Made by a program: the position numbers and the translations under genes | The notes under the pieces: generated by a model | The model's database searches: none | Seen by the model: only the letters and a program-made list of their open reading frames with translations | What the model was told of the DNA's origin: nothing | Part shown: positions 47,026 to 60,447 of the stretch, in pieces | How the letters are laid out: the number at the start of each line of letters is the position of its first letter | Position numbering within the stretch: position 1 is the first letter of the stretch | Source of the DNA: Lentinus brumalis | Taxonomy: Eukaryota > Basidiomycota > Agaricomycetes > Polyporales > Polyporaceae | NCBI GenBank assembly: GCA_001792895.1 | Contig: MARA01000003.1 | Coordinates: 620,001-684,000, forward strand | Length of the DNA stretch: 64,000 nucleotides | Direction: 5' to 3'

Positions 47026-47414
47026 ACGACTCAGACACGGTCTTCCTTTCCTTCGGTCTCTGTCTCCGTCTCTTCTCGCTTTCCTCCCTCTCATCTCGCA
47101 TGGTATCTCTAACTGTCGCATTTGTGTTCTTACCATCACCACCACCATTGTTGTATTCACGATCACGATGCATGCTGTCGATCCTTGCCCGGTCGCGGCT
47201 CATGTTCTGTAATGTCGTTGCGTGTAGAGGAAGAGAAGTACGAATTGAATGTAGCGTTGCTCACGTTCAATGTCTTCAATTGCGTGCTATGTATCAACAG
47301 TCTTTCTTTCCGCACCGTGTGTTTTTGTGTGGCATTCTTCTGACAGGAAAGTCGGAAACAACGAGGGTAAGTCCCGCTGACGATGTGCATAGAACGCGTA
47401 TATTCGGGATGAGA
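47026..47414. other. convergent 3' regions, EF-1alpha / hydrolase
   Basis: No gene; the first part is the pyrimidine-rich 3' untranslated region of EF-1alpha. Confidence 0.6.
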
Positions 47415-48909
47415 TTAGCAGATGTGCTCGATCTTTCCGCCGTCGTCTACCCTCTCGCCGAGATCTCTGCCAATCGTACGCTCGAACACTTCCATCATGA
47501 AGGAAAACAAGGAACGCGTCAGGGCAGCATCCCACCGGCCTTTCGAGGATTCGTCGCGGATAAAGGCATGCTGCGCTTGCACCTCCAAGAACTGAGGGCA
47601 CTGTCAATAACGGCATGTTAGGATTGAGATGTGGACAGACCGAAGCGGTGACATTCGCATCTTCGAGCGTTTTGCGGATGAGGTCTCGTCCAGCACGAGG
47701 AACATGGGTGTCCTGCACATGCTCTCCATCCAATAACTGGAGTGCACTGTTGTATGGCACGTACCTGTTTTCCAAATATCATCTAGAAGATGATCAATAA
47801 GACAATTCTGGAATGTACGACTATCTCCCTGCGCGCAGACGTACCACGAGCTCGCCCTTGCCGGTGAGGTCGCCACTAAGCACACGCTGGAGGGTGTCGT
47901 CGCTCTTGCCCTTGCCGAGGGTTCCAGTGTGGATGTCCGTGGCGAAGAAGCAGACAGACGACAGGACTCGGCGGTCGAATGCGGCCTGGAAGAGGTCACG
48001 TATTGGCTTCGATTCTGACCACATGTGTAGCAAGTTTGCATACCCTGAATGCCTGCAGATGGTTACAGTTAGCACCTTGCACACATAAACAGAACGGTGA
48101 CGAGCGTACCAGATGCCCCCCGAGGCACATTCCCGTGGCTGCGCCGTTCAATACGTCAGAAGATGGTTGCCTGATCACTATGCCATGACGGACCTGCAAT
48201 GCGCCCGTTACAGTTCTTCAAAGAGCAGAGGAGGTCTATCGCGAGAGTCGCATCCTAGTAGATGGGTTAGACATCTCCTCAGGCCGGTTGAGGTGGAATC
48301 GGTCAAGTCGGGACAGACCTCATCGTATGCAGCGACTTCCTTCTCAATCTATTCGCCATATGAGTGAACAGAACGGTGTGTATACGCGGGCTACATGCCT
48401 TGTATCGATTTCCTCTGTCAGTGCCTAATGGGTCGCTGAGGTTTACCAATCTTTGAGCGATTTGAGGAGCCCTGCGATCACGCACCTTCAGTATCGTAAG
48501 GAATTGCCTCAGGTCCCTCAAATTCGTGGTAGGTGGATGGACAGGCTACATCGGTAAAGTTTCATGTTTGTTCTGTCAATCGTGAAACCTCCACGGACCC
48601 ACGACGTATCCTTGGCTCGCGATCTGGCCCGCGAACCGCTCGACGGGACCAGTTACCTGGTAGATCTCGCTTTGAGCTGGGATCAGTGTACACGATCATA
48701 CTCGTAGAATGGCTCCTGCAGCATACCTAAATACAACCACGCCTACAGATGCATGAGCTCCCGCCCTTCCAATGCAGGCGAGGGTACTTACCAGGAAACT
48801 TTGCGTTGGGATAACCTGGGACATTCGGCGCGATAACGAAGATCCTGATGGGTCGACCATTGGGATCGAGCTTGGTGGGGACATCGTGGTACGTCTTAGT
48901 GATAAGCAT
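47415..48909 (-). CDS. dienelactone hydrolase family protein
   Basis: Alpha/beta hydrolase of the dienelactone hydrolase group, with a Cys nucleophile rather than Ser: TGMCLGGHL (about 48150). The protein starts [20 protein letters not shown] at 48909 and continues [19 protein letters not shown]. Later blocks are [37 protein letters not shown], the Asp region [20 protein letters not shown], the catalytic His in [18 protein letters not shown], and a C terminus ending GGKIEHIC. At least seven introns are needed and I did not fix every border, but the frame can be followed from end to end. The substrate is unknown. Shares a 262-bp divergent promoter with the acetyltransferase gene. Confidence 0.85.
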
Positions 48910-49171
48910 GTTGTCTTCCTATGTCTCAGTTGACTTGTGCCCTGCGGGAGGTCGTGGGGTGTGTCAAGGACGGTCGTGAGCGAGTCGACGGAAACGCGCG
49001 ACGCGTCGGTCACGTGTGTAGACGTCAGCGCCAACCTCTTGGACGAACGTGCGTCGAAACTTTGGACTTGGATCTGCATCGCGTCCACCATGGCTGGCCT
49101 ACATATACCCTTCCGCATCTTGGCAAGGCACGCCCCGCCTTTTCTCTGCTACGCCCACCACACCAGTCAAG

Positions 49172-50096
49172 ATGGTTGAACCTGTCGCGAGGATCCGTCC
49201 GGTCGAGCTTGCGGACCAGAGACTCGTACGCTTTTTGATTGGGAAAGCAGGGATGGAGCCCATTGCGACCGCCAACCGGAAGGGTGAGTCGTGTGAGCAT
49301 GTTGTATCGGTCTAGTTCTCATAAGTCGTCTCTCGCTTGCCAGTATACACCAATCCACTCGTTCTCGCAGTGTGGGTTGGGCTTTCCTGTGTATTCGTCG
49401 AGTACATGAAGTGGTGGCCGAAGCCCGAGCATGGATTCATGGGGTACCTTCTACCCGTCCCCGCTTTCGGAGCGTTATCCATCGCTTTTATGGCCGCAGC
49501 AGATTGGTGTGTATCTCCATCTACATTATCCAAGTTTGTATTCCTAAATCCGTGCTCCTCCTTTCAGGTTGAATCGCTGGGGCTTTGAAGACCGCACTGC
49601 TCTCGTTTTGCGCCGCCCAGACCTACATGACATTCCGACATACTACTCTCGTTCTCCATCCTCCGGGTTCTGGGTCGTCGAGTATGGCGATCGTGTCCTT
49701 GGTCTCATCGGCCTCGACGCATCCCTCGACGCCGAATCCGACGCTGAAGTCCCCGAGAACACGACCAAGAAGGACAAGGATGGAAAAGTCGCGCTGTCGA
49801 GAGGGACCTCTCCCATCGCGACTATCCGCCACTTCTATGTGGACGAGCAGTACCGCCCTGCGCATTTGGCGGACGACTTGCTCGATCACACCTTGAAGCA
49901 TGCGTTCACGTCCGACGCAAAGCTGCAGGCTGTGCGTGCATCAGAGTCTCCCCTACAGCGATACATCAGCGATGCTCTTCGCAAGCGCGGCTTCCATCTG
50001 GAGAAGAAGACGGAACGCGTAGGCGCATTACGGTGGCAGAACAGCACGAGCATCCTGGAGAAGGAAGTCTGGGCTGCTGGACAAGAAAGGCGATAG
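49172..50096 (+). CDS. GNAT-like N-acetyltransferase with membrane segments
   Basis: Starts MVEPVARIRPVELADQRLVR, typical of an acetyltransferase beta-1/alpha-1. After an intron come two hydrophobic segments (LVLAVWVGLSCVFVEYMKWW and PVPAFGALSIAFMAAADW), then a third exon with FWVVEYGDRVLGLIGLDASL, a charged insert, IATIRHFYVDEQYRPAHLAD (acetyl-CoA-binding motif position, degenerate) and a tail ending WAAGQERR. The arrangement resembles NAT8-like membrane-bound acetyltransferases. The pyrophosphate loop is not a good Q/RxxGxG/A match, so activity is uncertain. Three exons join in phase. Confidence 0.7.
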
Positions 50097-50227
50097 GATT
50101 TGGACAATATTGATGTATCTTACGTGGCGATTGCGCGATGCATACGAGAATGTATCGAATACAAGTATAGTATAGCCATACCACTTCTTTCTATCGTCGC
50201 CTCGTGAACTCCGTCAACTAAGGGCAT

Positions 50228-51512
50228 TCAATCTTCCAGGAAATGAACAATAGCGTCCGCGACGATCTTCCAGTGCTCGTCTCGCAGGACCAGGTCGTGG
50301 CCTGCGCCTTCGACTGTGATCACCTCGGCCTGAGGGACACGGGCCTTGATCTTGTTCGCCTCCTCGTACGGCACGATCCCGTCGTCGGTGCCCTATCGCT
50401 CGTCAGCATGTAATTTCAAACAACTGGGGGAGAAGTCGCACATGTATAATGAGTACTTCCAAGGGCTTGCTCGCAGGCCCGACGGATAGGTTCGCGAGTT
50501 TGTCGAAAGTGCTCTGCAGTCCACGAATAGGGCCATCGGTGAAGCACGACGCGAGGCTGCGTTTGTATCCGGGGAGCTCGCTGCTTTGCAATTGACGCAG
50601 CTGTTCGTTTTCGTGATGTCGACAAACAGACTAGTCGAAGAGGAGAGGTGCATAGCATACCTCTTGGTATTGGAGTAAGGCTACCTTGCTGCTCTGCAGA
50701 GAAACAGTTTGACTCAGCTCGACCTTTGATTCAATACATTCTGCGATCGACTGACGACAGCGGTTGGAGACAGTGGCTAGACGCAGATCACGCTCAGTGC
50801 AAGCAATATTAGGGGCAGTGTATTTAACCTACCGTAGTCTCCATGAGGCCGGCGGACGCGATCAGAATAGTCTTCCCCGCGACGAGGTGAGGTAAGGATG
50901 CAGTGAAGGCAGCAGCAACGCCGCCGCCCTGGTATATCGTGTCAGCTGGCAGAGTGATCTTCGATTATTGTGCGGGCTCACCATCGAGAACCCAACGATG
51001 TGAGCTGCATCCCAGCGCACGTACTGCATCAGCAGGGCGAGCTGAGTGACGAACAAGGTAGCGTCTGAGGGAACATGCGGGGCTTCCGAGTAGCCCTTGC
51101 CGTAGAGGTCTATGAGAACTCGTCATTATGTTCCGCATTGCCAACGTGACCAGGCGAGCCGTACCATAGATGAGCACCCGGAAACCATTCTGCGCGAGGT
51201 AGGGACCGATGGCCTTCCATGAGACGCTAGGCGTCGACACGCCATGGATCAAGACGACCTGAAGAGAGAGTGAGGGATCAGGCGGGCAAGTCATCACTGA
51301 ACTCATGAGCACATGCCTTCGTGCCGTCCTCTGGACCGAGTATCCAGTAGCGCACACGTCCGTGTGGAAGGGGCGCATACGAACCTATGTGCAAAGCAGA
51401 GATCAGCCCCAGTGCCTCACAGAACGTGCTGCGCTGCTGCAAACCGTACCGCCGGGAAACAAGTCTGCGGGATAGACCTGTCGAATGGAGCGTCAGAAGG
51501 CAAAGCCTCCAT
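50228..51512 (-). CDS. alpha/beta hydrolase
   Basis: Predicted serine hydrolase of the monoglyceride-lipase or epoxide-hydrolase-like type. Visible parts: SYAPLPHGRVRYWILGPEDG, VVLIHGVSTPSVSWKAIGPY (oxyanion HG), YLAQNGFRVLIYDLYGKGYS, VGFSMGGGVAAAFTASLPHL (nucleophile elbow GFSMGG), LIIHGTDDGIVPYEEANKI (Asp) and GAGHDLVLRDEHWK (His). The first coding exon seems to be MEALPSDAPFDRSIPQTCFP from 51512, but its splice phase to the next exon was not fully resolved. About six introns. The substrate is not known. Confidence 0.82.
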
Positions 51513-52516
51513 CGAGTGGTCCACTCGGACGGGGAACTGTACGTCCAGAGGCTCCTTCCATCAGCTACATGGGAGCTCGAAGCTGCATGCAAATCACCGA
51601 CATTGCTAGACATCGGACGAGGCTGTGAGGGGTCAGTGCAACAGTAGAGGTGAAGCTTGTGCCGAGAGGGAGCTCCGCTCTGCTGACCTGCTTGCGTTGG
51701 CTTTGTCACAAGAAGAATCAAGCGATTCCTGGTCACGAGAAGTGAACAGGTCTTAGCCTCAGTATATGCAAAGTCTTTCGGGGTGGGAGAACATGCTTTG
51801 GTGTTTCAGGTGGACAGGATAGGTATGTAGATTCCACGAGCGTGAGCATATGTACTGAAAGGGTGGGCTCCTCGCACGCCCGTGGCTGCATTGTGCGGCC
51901 CCGCTGGGGTGTCTGAGAGTGTTCGCAGGCGACGTTGGAAGGGGGTGACCTCGGTCCCGACACTAGATCCTGGAGATCTTGTCAAATTTCTATGGTCCGC
52001 CTCCCGTCCGGTATGCGTTGCGCGTGCATCCGAGTTGGAGTCGAAGACTCATACAATTGCAAAACCACGAAGTAGCGGCCTAGTGAGGGCGGGCGAAAGC
52101 CCGCCCGAGTTGGCCGCTTGCCATCTCTCCATTCATCCGCTGTTTAGCGTGACTTAGAAAGCAAAACTTGGAGTCCAAGTCCGTGACCAGGTTTGCCCGG
52201 AGGGGCTATGGCTTATTACATATCGTCGGTGCTTTTCTTGTGGGAGTGGACGCATGCGCATGTTGAGAGCCCTGATCATGAGCCGGTCGGCCTTTTCCGA
52301 GCATCCCGACGGACGTTGCCGCTGCATTAGGGTGTCGCACCTACAATCAATGCTTCCTCTCACTGAGTTAATACAGCTGCTGTTGGCCATCCTGCCGTCG
52401 TTTCAGGGAGAGACGATACTGCGCACTCGTAGAACGCTACATAGAAGTAATGCATATGCAGTATTGATATACAGGTACCACACCGACTCGCGTGCGACAA
52501 CAAGAAGACGACATCG
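51513..52516. other. intergenic with GNRA hairpin
   Basis: No gene is supported in this 1-kb stretch; it holds the hairpin at 52087-52106. Confidence 0.6.
52087..52106. repeat. 8-bp inverted repeat with GAAA loop
   Basis: GGGCGGGC-GAAA-GCCCGCCC is a perfect, fully GC stem closed by a GNRA tetraloop. It is not next to any coding end. Confidence 0.7.
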
Positions 52517-53611
52517 TCAAGACCACTGCAGACGTTCCATAGTGAGCAACCCGCACGTCTCTTCAAGCTTCTGAACTCACCTCGATAGTCTCCGGCAGCT
52601 GGGAGAATAGCTGCTTGATCCGCTTGAACGCGCTCTCTTCAAGCGCAGCTCTCTCACATTTGGAGCATTTCTGATTGAACAGGCGATCAACCTCAGGCGC
52701 CACACTGGGCGGCGCGTCATGTTCACGTAGCCTCGCAAATCTCCATGGTTCCCTGCTCCAGGCGAGCTTGAATGCCCACCAGGGCCCACGGCAAGGACAG
52801 GCACGTGCGCCCTGCCACGGTGCTGCAAACAAAGCCGGACCTCCTCCAAGATTGTGGAACTGAAACGGCTGGCCGAGACCGGGGGCGGGAGCGGGAGCGG
52901 GGATGGGAGCGGGTATGATGAAGTTGTCCAAGGCCTCGGCGAGCTGCCTGCGTCTCTTGTCATGGAGGGCAAAGAGCTTCAACAGGTACGGTGTGTCGAG
53001 TCGACCTAGGTCGTCCGCATTTTCCTTCGCCATGATGTCGAGCCCTAGCGTGCGCGAGGCGGCCTCTGTCGCTTCAGCCTCCCATGACATATGACAGGCA
53101 ATGGCGTAGACACGGATGGGGCGTTTTTGCAGGAAGATCGGCAACGCGGAGGCGCGAAGGACAGCAGTGGGCATGGGCATGTCGTACTTGTCGGCAGCGT
53201 ACAGGACTGACTCGACAAAGTCGATGTCGTCCAGGGATGGGAGGGCGATGCCGCTGATGATCGACAACAGGCCGCATAGAACTTGCGAGGGTTCTGTCAC
53301 TGAGAGCTCTATGCATTGGCAAGCCTTGCCCGCCGCCAGGTCCGGGGGACTCTGCGGGAGACTGAACATGGCAGTGAACCACCCGGAGGCACGGCTGAGG
53401 GTGTCTGAGGACATGGGAAACAAAACATTGTCGCTAGAGAGTAGCTTGATGTCGCCGTTCGCGAACGACTTCGCAAAGGCAGGGTGGAGCGTTGGAGTAG
53501 TCGAGCTCTCGATGTCGGCGGCTGCGTTACGGACCTAGTAGGGTGTTGGTCAGCATTCAATCAAAGCTCTTGCCAAGTGGCTCTTGAGGCGGTGCGAGTA
53601 CTGACCTCCAT
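52517..53611 (-). CDS. BTB/POZ domain protein, tandem copy A
   Basis: Agaricomycete-type BTB protein; such proteins often serve as adaptors or repressors, but this one's role is unknown. Exon 1 is just MET-GLU (53611-53606), joined to VRNAAADIESSTTPTLHPAF. The BTB fold includes NGDIKLLSSDNVLFPMSSDT, SRASGWFTAMFSLPQSP, GLLSIISGIALPSLDDIDFV and LYAADKYDMPMPTAV. Later features: HMSWEAEATEAASRTLGLDI and a C-terminal CSKCERAALEE. A terminal intron (52580-52526) joins PETIE to the tiny final exon TGG-TCT-TGA (ending W-S). Reading straight on would instead end at 52563. Copy B ends the same way. Confidence 0.88.
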
Positions 53612-53764
53612 GGCAGCTGAAGGGAAAGGGATATCGTCCAAAAGGGATGGTTGAAGGTTGTATATATATGCATTGCATCAATTCAGACGCTCGATACAAA
53701 GCATCGGCCTCCATCAATGCGGATACATTGTCCCTTTGTCTGCGCGAGAAAGAAGCTCGAATGC

Positions 53765-54693
53765 TCAAGGCCACTGCAAAAGGACTCGCGTCGAATACTC
53801 CACCTTTGACCGGCTACGAAAAGCCTCACCTCAATTGCCTTCGGAAGCTCGTTCACAACCCTCTGCAATTTCTGGATGGTACCTCCGACGTCGTACAGAG
53901 TTCTTGAACATTCAGAGCATTGCGCATGGCCCAACTTTTCTAGTTCGGCCATACGATACACGCCCTCGTTGAGAATCTCTCGAAGAGGTACGTATTCGAG
54001 GTGCCGCAGCAGCGCGTACTTGAAAGCGCCCCAAACACCGTGGTCGATAATCGCCGTGCAGTCCTGTTCTGGATCTCTGAAGTTACATGCGCTCCCCACC
54101 TGGTTTGCATAGAAGAGGTCCACGTCGTCTATGCTCTCTATGAGCACGTCCTTGCGCTGGCGGTGCAGAGCGACCAGCTTGTCGCGGTGCGGGGCCTCCA
54201 GCGCCACCAGCGCAGGCAATGCAGTAGGCGCGAGGAGGTCAACGCCCAGAGTACGCGTGGACGCAAGCTTCGCCTCGTTCTCCCAAGACATCCTGCAGGC
54301 GATCCCGTACAGGCGGATGGGGCATGGAACATTAGTGAAGGGAGAGAACAAGGCGAGCCGGACGGTGGAGATCACCATCGGCATCTCGTACTTCTCCGCG
54401 ACACGCAGGAGGGACTCGAGGTAGTCGAAGTCATGGTGCTTCAGCAGTTCGATCCCGCTGACAATCGAGAACAGTCCAGAGAGCAGGTCCGCGGACTCGT
54501 CCATTATAATGGGCTCTACGAGTTCGCCACCACTGGGGCTCTGCGGGAGAGCGAGCATTGTGCGGAACCAAGGGGATGTGCGTCTCAGGGTCTCTTGTGA
54601 CAAGCGGAAGATGGTGTTGTCTTTGGACTGGAGCACAAGATCGCCATCTGAGAACAGAGGATGAACGGCTTGATCGGCGTCCGCCGTCAGCAT
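53765..54693 (-). CDS. BTB/POZ domain protein, tandem copy B
   Basis: Paralogue of copy A in the same orientation, 153 bp upstream of it. Starts MLTADADQAVHPLFSDGDLV; the BTB fold follows with SQETLRRTSPWFRTMLALPQ, GLFSIVSGIELLKHHDFDYL and LRVAEKYEMPMVIS. It then has CRMSWENEAKLASTRTLGVD and a C-terminal CSECSRTLYD in register with CSKCER of copy A. The terminal intron (53829-53774) joins KAIE to TGG-CCT-TGA, ending W-P. Without that splice the frame would run on to 53683 in unrelated sequence. Possible 5' exon not excluded. Confidence 0.87.
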
Positions 54694-55221
54694 CGTTGCC
54701 GTTGTGGTTGTGCTAACTACATATCAGCCTATATGCATATCAGAGCTTGACTCAATTAACATACTGGCTGGCCATCTTTCGTATACGAAGGAGATGGCGG
54801 ATGTGGAAGAGAAGCGAGTGTCGCGTCGGCGTTTAACTCGATTAGTACTGTAAGCAACTTCTGTAAAAGGTTGAGCTTACACTAGCTACTTACACATCAC
54901 TTACACATTCCTTACCCGTACTTGCTCGTCCACTGGGTTCTTTTCCACTGTGCGCAATCTCAAAGAAGCGCATGTCAGCACAAGGGCAACACAAGGAAAT
55001 AGCAACTCAAGAAGACACGAGCTTAGAAGGCCTAACTGCGAGCAGGCTCGTAGTGTGTCTTCCCGCTATTGCCAAAGATCCAACGGCGGCTAGGCTTCCA
55101 CGACTGACTCGGACGTATAGCCTCCGAGCGAGGCGTTCTCGACCCAAAAGACCCATTAGTATTGTTGAAGTCTACGCCACATGAAGCTCTATGAACGGAA
55201 GCAAGCACGCGACCGACAGAC
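54694..55221. other. intergenic between BTB copy B and CBR1
   Basis: No gene is supported. Repeated TTACACAT-like words near 54890-54915 are too short to interpret. Confidence 0.55.
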
Positions 55222-56637
<1,416 letters not shown>

Positions 56638-58276
56638 CGTCGCGTGGCGGAGGTCAGACCACTTCGGCGGGTAAAATCGCGTGAGCGCGCATGCTACGTA
56701 CCCGAAGGCGCGCGGCGCTCTGGCCGCGCTCGTCCTGGGTCTGCCGAGACCTCGGAGCGCTGTGCGCGACTTCGGACTACGGACTACGGTTCACTGTACA
56801 GCAGCGTACAGCACGTCGCAGCAGGCGAATGAAAGAACTCCTGCATTTGAACAACACGACGGTTGTGCCACCACTCGGCCTCACTCGGCGCGGACGGCGC
56901 GGATACACGAGCGTCTATATCATCCCGTTTTGGTACCTGAGACGCCGACATGCACAGAACTTCAAATGATCTCATGGACCATGTGGTGACTGTATGTTTC
57001 AGGCGGCCATACCAGCGTGCGCACACAAGACAATGCGACGTGGCAAACATTCTTCTTGAGGTCCCACACGAAGACGATGATCGCGGGGCGCCTCGGGGCG
57101 GACAAGGAAACTGCCATAATTGTCCGCACAGTAATGCCGTTACGTGCGACATTGACACGGTTCGAGTGACAGGAATTGAGTGCAGAACAATGGCACGGAG
57201 CCGCACACATCCGGCACAACAGCATCGTGTAAGTGCTATTTGGTATGAGTATAAAGACACGTCCTCGGACAACACAGCGGCGGTACCCATGGTGAAGTGA
57301 ATTGTCCGTGAGCATCGTGTTGGACACACACAGTGCGCCGGCTTCCGGCACGTATCGTACCGACTGCGTCAACAGAGGGGGGAATCTGGAAGAGCCTGAG
57401 GGGCCTAAGAGGGCCTAAGTTCTGTCAGCTTTCAAGAAGGTTAACCCATAGCTAACCGCAGCGATGGGCAAGGTTCGACCAAGTCAGGGTGATGACGGGA
57501 GCCGGACCGATGAACAAGCTTGCGAGGAGTCCCGAAGGCTGTTCGTGGACAAACATCCGACCGAGATGACGAGCGTTGGCTGCGCCTGGACGACGGTCGT
57601 CACGACTCGCGCAGATGGGCGCCCGCAGGCCGAGGACGTGTTTCGAATTAACTGCGGGGCCCCGAGGGTGCGGCTGCTGGAGGAGGGATGAGTGTGATGA
57701 GGAGGTTCATTGGGGACGTTGCCGGTTGGGAAAGCGAGAGGGTGCCTGTAGATCTTGCGGTGATTGCAGAGGTTGGATGCGAGAGCGTACTAAGGGATGA
57801 TGGTGTAGATCACTGGCCATGTGGGCTGTGATGCTCGTGAGCATGGGGCAGGGTGCGCTCAGAGGACGGGGCAGAGTGAGCAGAATGCAGCTGGGGGCGG
57901 CGGGAGGCAGACTGGGAGTACTGGTACAGGCGGGGGGCACTGGACGGGTGCGAGCTGTCGGTGCTGTCGGGGCTTAATGAGATGCGACCGGGGAAGACGA
58001 GGCCACATGGGCCAAAGTGGCACAAACAGCGTGGTACGCGCGGAGAGGCGCCGGGGTTGAGTTTATGTCGGAGGGCCGCTCGCTCGTCCTGCGCTCGCTG
58101 TCCTTGTCCTCCCGCGTCCTCCTCCCCTCCGTCTTGCTGGGGTCCTCCCCGTCCGCCTTTCTTTTCTTCCCCGTCTGTCTTCTTCTTCTCGCTCTTCGTC
58201 CAGCGCATCCCTGCCGCTGCCTTTCTGCTTCCAGCCAACGCTATCTACACGCCGGCGTGTCGAACGAGCCACGAGC
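56638..58276. other. long divergent region, CBR1 / phosphatase
   Basis: No gene is supported in 1.6 kb. A G-rich stretch (57880-57960) and a CT-rich stretch (58080-58200) probably belong to the phosphatase promoter and leader. A short GGGCCTAAGA-type tandem repeat is at about 57401-57420. Confidence 0.5.
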
Positions 58277-60447
58277 ATGGACGCCGCTACCCCTCGCCCG
58301 CAGTCGGCCCTGCCCCCACGCCGCAAGGGCCCTCCAACCCCCTTCACATCGACACCCCCGTCCACAACCCTGGCATAGCGTTCTTCTCCAGCGACAGCTC
58401 CGCTTCCGCGTCCACCCTATCTTCCACCGCTTCCGACGCAGATTCTTTTCTCCTTCCCTCCCCCAGCAAACCTCGATCCCTCCGCAACATGAAGAAGCTC
58501 TCAATAGCCCTCCCATCCGCCCAGTCCTCCGTCGCGTCTCTCGCCCCGCCGTCCGCGGTCGAACCCCACAATCCGCCTGGTAGCCTGTACGATCCCACCG
58601 CGCTTTCCAAGCGGCGGCCTTCCGTCATCTCCCTCCCGAATACCAGCACGCACCTGCTTCGGAGAAAGGGTGAAGACGGGGATGGTTCTCCTACGGTGCC
58701 ATATGCCGATGGACCGACTCAGATTCTGCCTGGGATATATCTTGGTTCGGAGGACAACGTTCGAGATTGGACAGGTCTCAGGGAGCGCGGTATCAAGTCG
58801 ATTCTGAACGTGGCTAAGGAAGTTCAGACCGACTTTGACCAGACCGCCCAGCACCTTCGTCCGTTCATGTCCACACCTGACTTGAATGCGACTATCTCGG
58901 AACCCGCCGGTCAGGACTCGACCTATCGACCTGCCCATCTACCCAGCGGAAGACCCGCTATGCACTATCTCAAGCTTCACTGGTCTCATGGTCAAGCTGA
59001 TCTCGTCACAGAGGGCTTCCCTGCAGCATTCGCTTTCGTCGATCAGGCGCTCGAGCGTGGTGACGGCGTGCTCGTCCAGTGCGTATATGACGTCTCCCAC
59101 CACGGCGTTCCCTGCCATAACTCATACATGCGTCTTCTTCAGCTGTCAGTGCGGTGTTTCGCGCTCAGCGACGCTCATAATCGCTCTTGTCATGCGTGCG
59201 GCAGCACAGCGTTCCCCCAATGTTCCGCCCGAGGTGTGGGCGCTCAAGGGAATGCAAGCTGCATATTCTTTTGTGAAGGAAAAGAGCAAATGGGTTGGTC
59301 CTAACATGTCGTGAGTCTTCGCATGGCTTCAGCATGTTGCTGTACGCGTTCTCACGGCCAATATTTCTGTAGTTTGATTTACCAATTGCTCGATTATGAG
59401 CGGTCGCTCAAGGGTGGTAACACATCCCCCACTCCTTCTGAGCTCTCCGCGGAGGAGGAGTGGAGCCGTCGTCGTCTTGCGATGGAGGAGACGGATACTG
59501 AGGACGATCGGGAGAGTATGGAGGTCATCCAGGAAGCGAAGGCTCTCGACCAGGCAATGGAGGACAGAATCATTGCTCGCAAGGGCTCATCTTCCTCCAT
59601 CGGCTCCACCAGCACTGGCATTGGTATGGGTGCCGCATGGCGATCCAAGTACGGCAGTTCGCGCCAGCGCAAAGGCTCCGCTGCTAGTATACTCACCAGC
59701 AGCAGCATACTCAGCGAGGACCTTGTCGAGGAAGATGAGGAACCAGAGCTTCTTGGCGTCCGTCGCGACTTCGACGGCTTCAGCTTTGGCGCAGCCAGCT
59801 CCAGTGCAGAGCCGACTGAGGATGAGTCCAGTGGCGAATCAGCTACCGAGATTGTTCCCCCTCAATCGGCATGCCTCACTGCACGTCCCATACGTCGACC
59901 TCCTGGTCTTTCGCTCCCGCCTTCGGCACCTGCGCACAAGTCCAAGTTCTCGCTACCTCCCGTCCCTGCTACTGCAGTCAAGTCTTCCTTCGACTTGCCA
60001 ACTCCCCGTGCCAGCCGTACCGCGAAGCCCCGTCGTCGACCTCCTCCTCTCGGGATCCTGCCAGCTGTTCCGCAGTCTCCTATCATCCCCGTCAACGCTC
60101 CCATAGCACACCCCCGGGCCCGTACGGAGGCCCGCAAACCGGAAACCCCGCCTGCGTATTTGCGCAACGCGCTCAAGTCACCACCCTCCAAAACTCGGCC
60201 ATTAGCCCCCCTTGCGACACCCTCTCAAACGCTTTTCGTCTTCCCACCCTCTCCGACGCTCGCGGCGACACGAACACCCTCGACCTTGACGATCACCTCG
60301 AACGCATTCCCGTTCCCGTCATTGTCGACACCTCGTGTGTCCACCTTCAAGTCAGACGGCCGCCGAAAGTCGTTCATCGGTCTCACCGCCCCTGCCACGC
60401 CCACCGTTGCATCGTCACGCGTCGACGTTCGCGGATGGCTGGCATGA
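58277..60447 (+). CDS. dual-specificity (MAP kinase-type) phosphatase
   Basis: Predicted Tyr/Thr phosphatase that would switch off MAP kinases. The catalytic domain reads ILPGIYLGSEDNVRDWTGLR, SILNVAKEVQTDFDQ, LKLHWSHGQADLV and the signature VLVHCQCGVSRSATLIIALV, with catalytic Cys and Arg; the His codon is split by an intron (CA|GTGCGT ... CAG|C). A second intron falls within NMS-LIYQLLDYERS. A long Ser/Pro-rich C-terminal tail follows, with basic SH3-like proline motifs (PRRRPPPLGI), ending DVRGWLA. The N terminus is uncertain: an ATG at 58277 starts MDAATPRPQSALPPRRKGPP, but that frame meets a stop at 58376-58378, while the neighbouring frame carries on into the phosphatase. The next in-frame Met is at about 58490. 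Confidence 0.85.

Noticed and set aside
57401..57420. GGGCCTAAG tandem repeat
   Set aside because: Only two imperfect units; no sign of a larger element.
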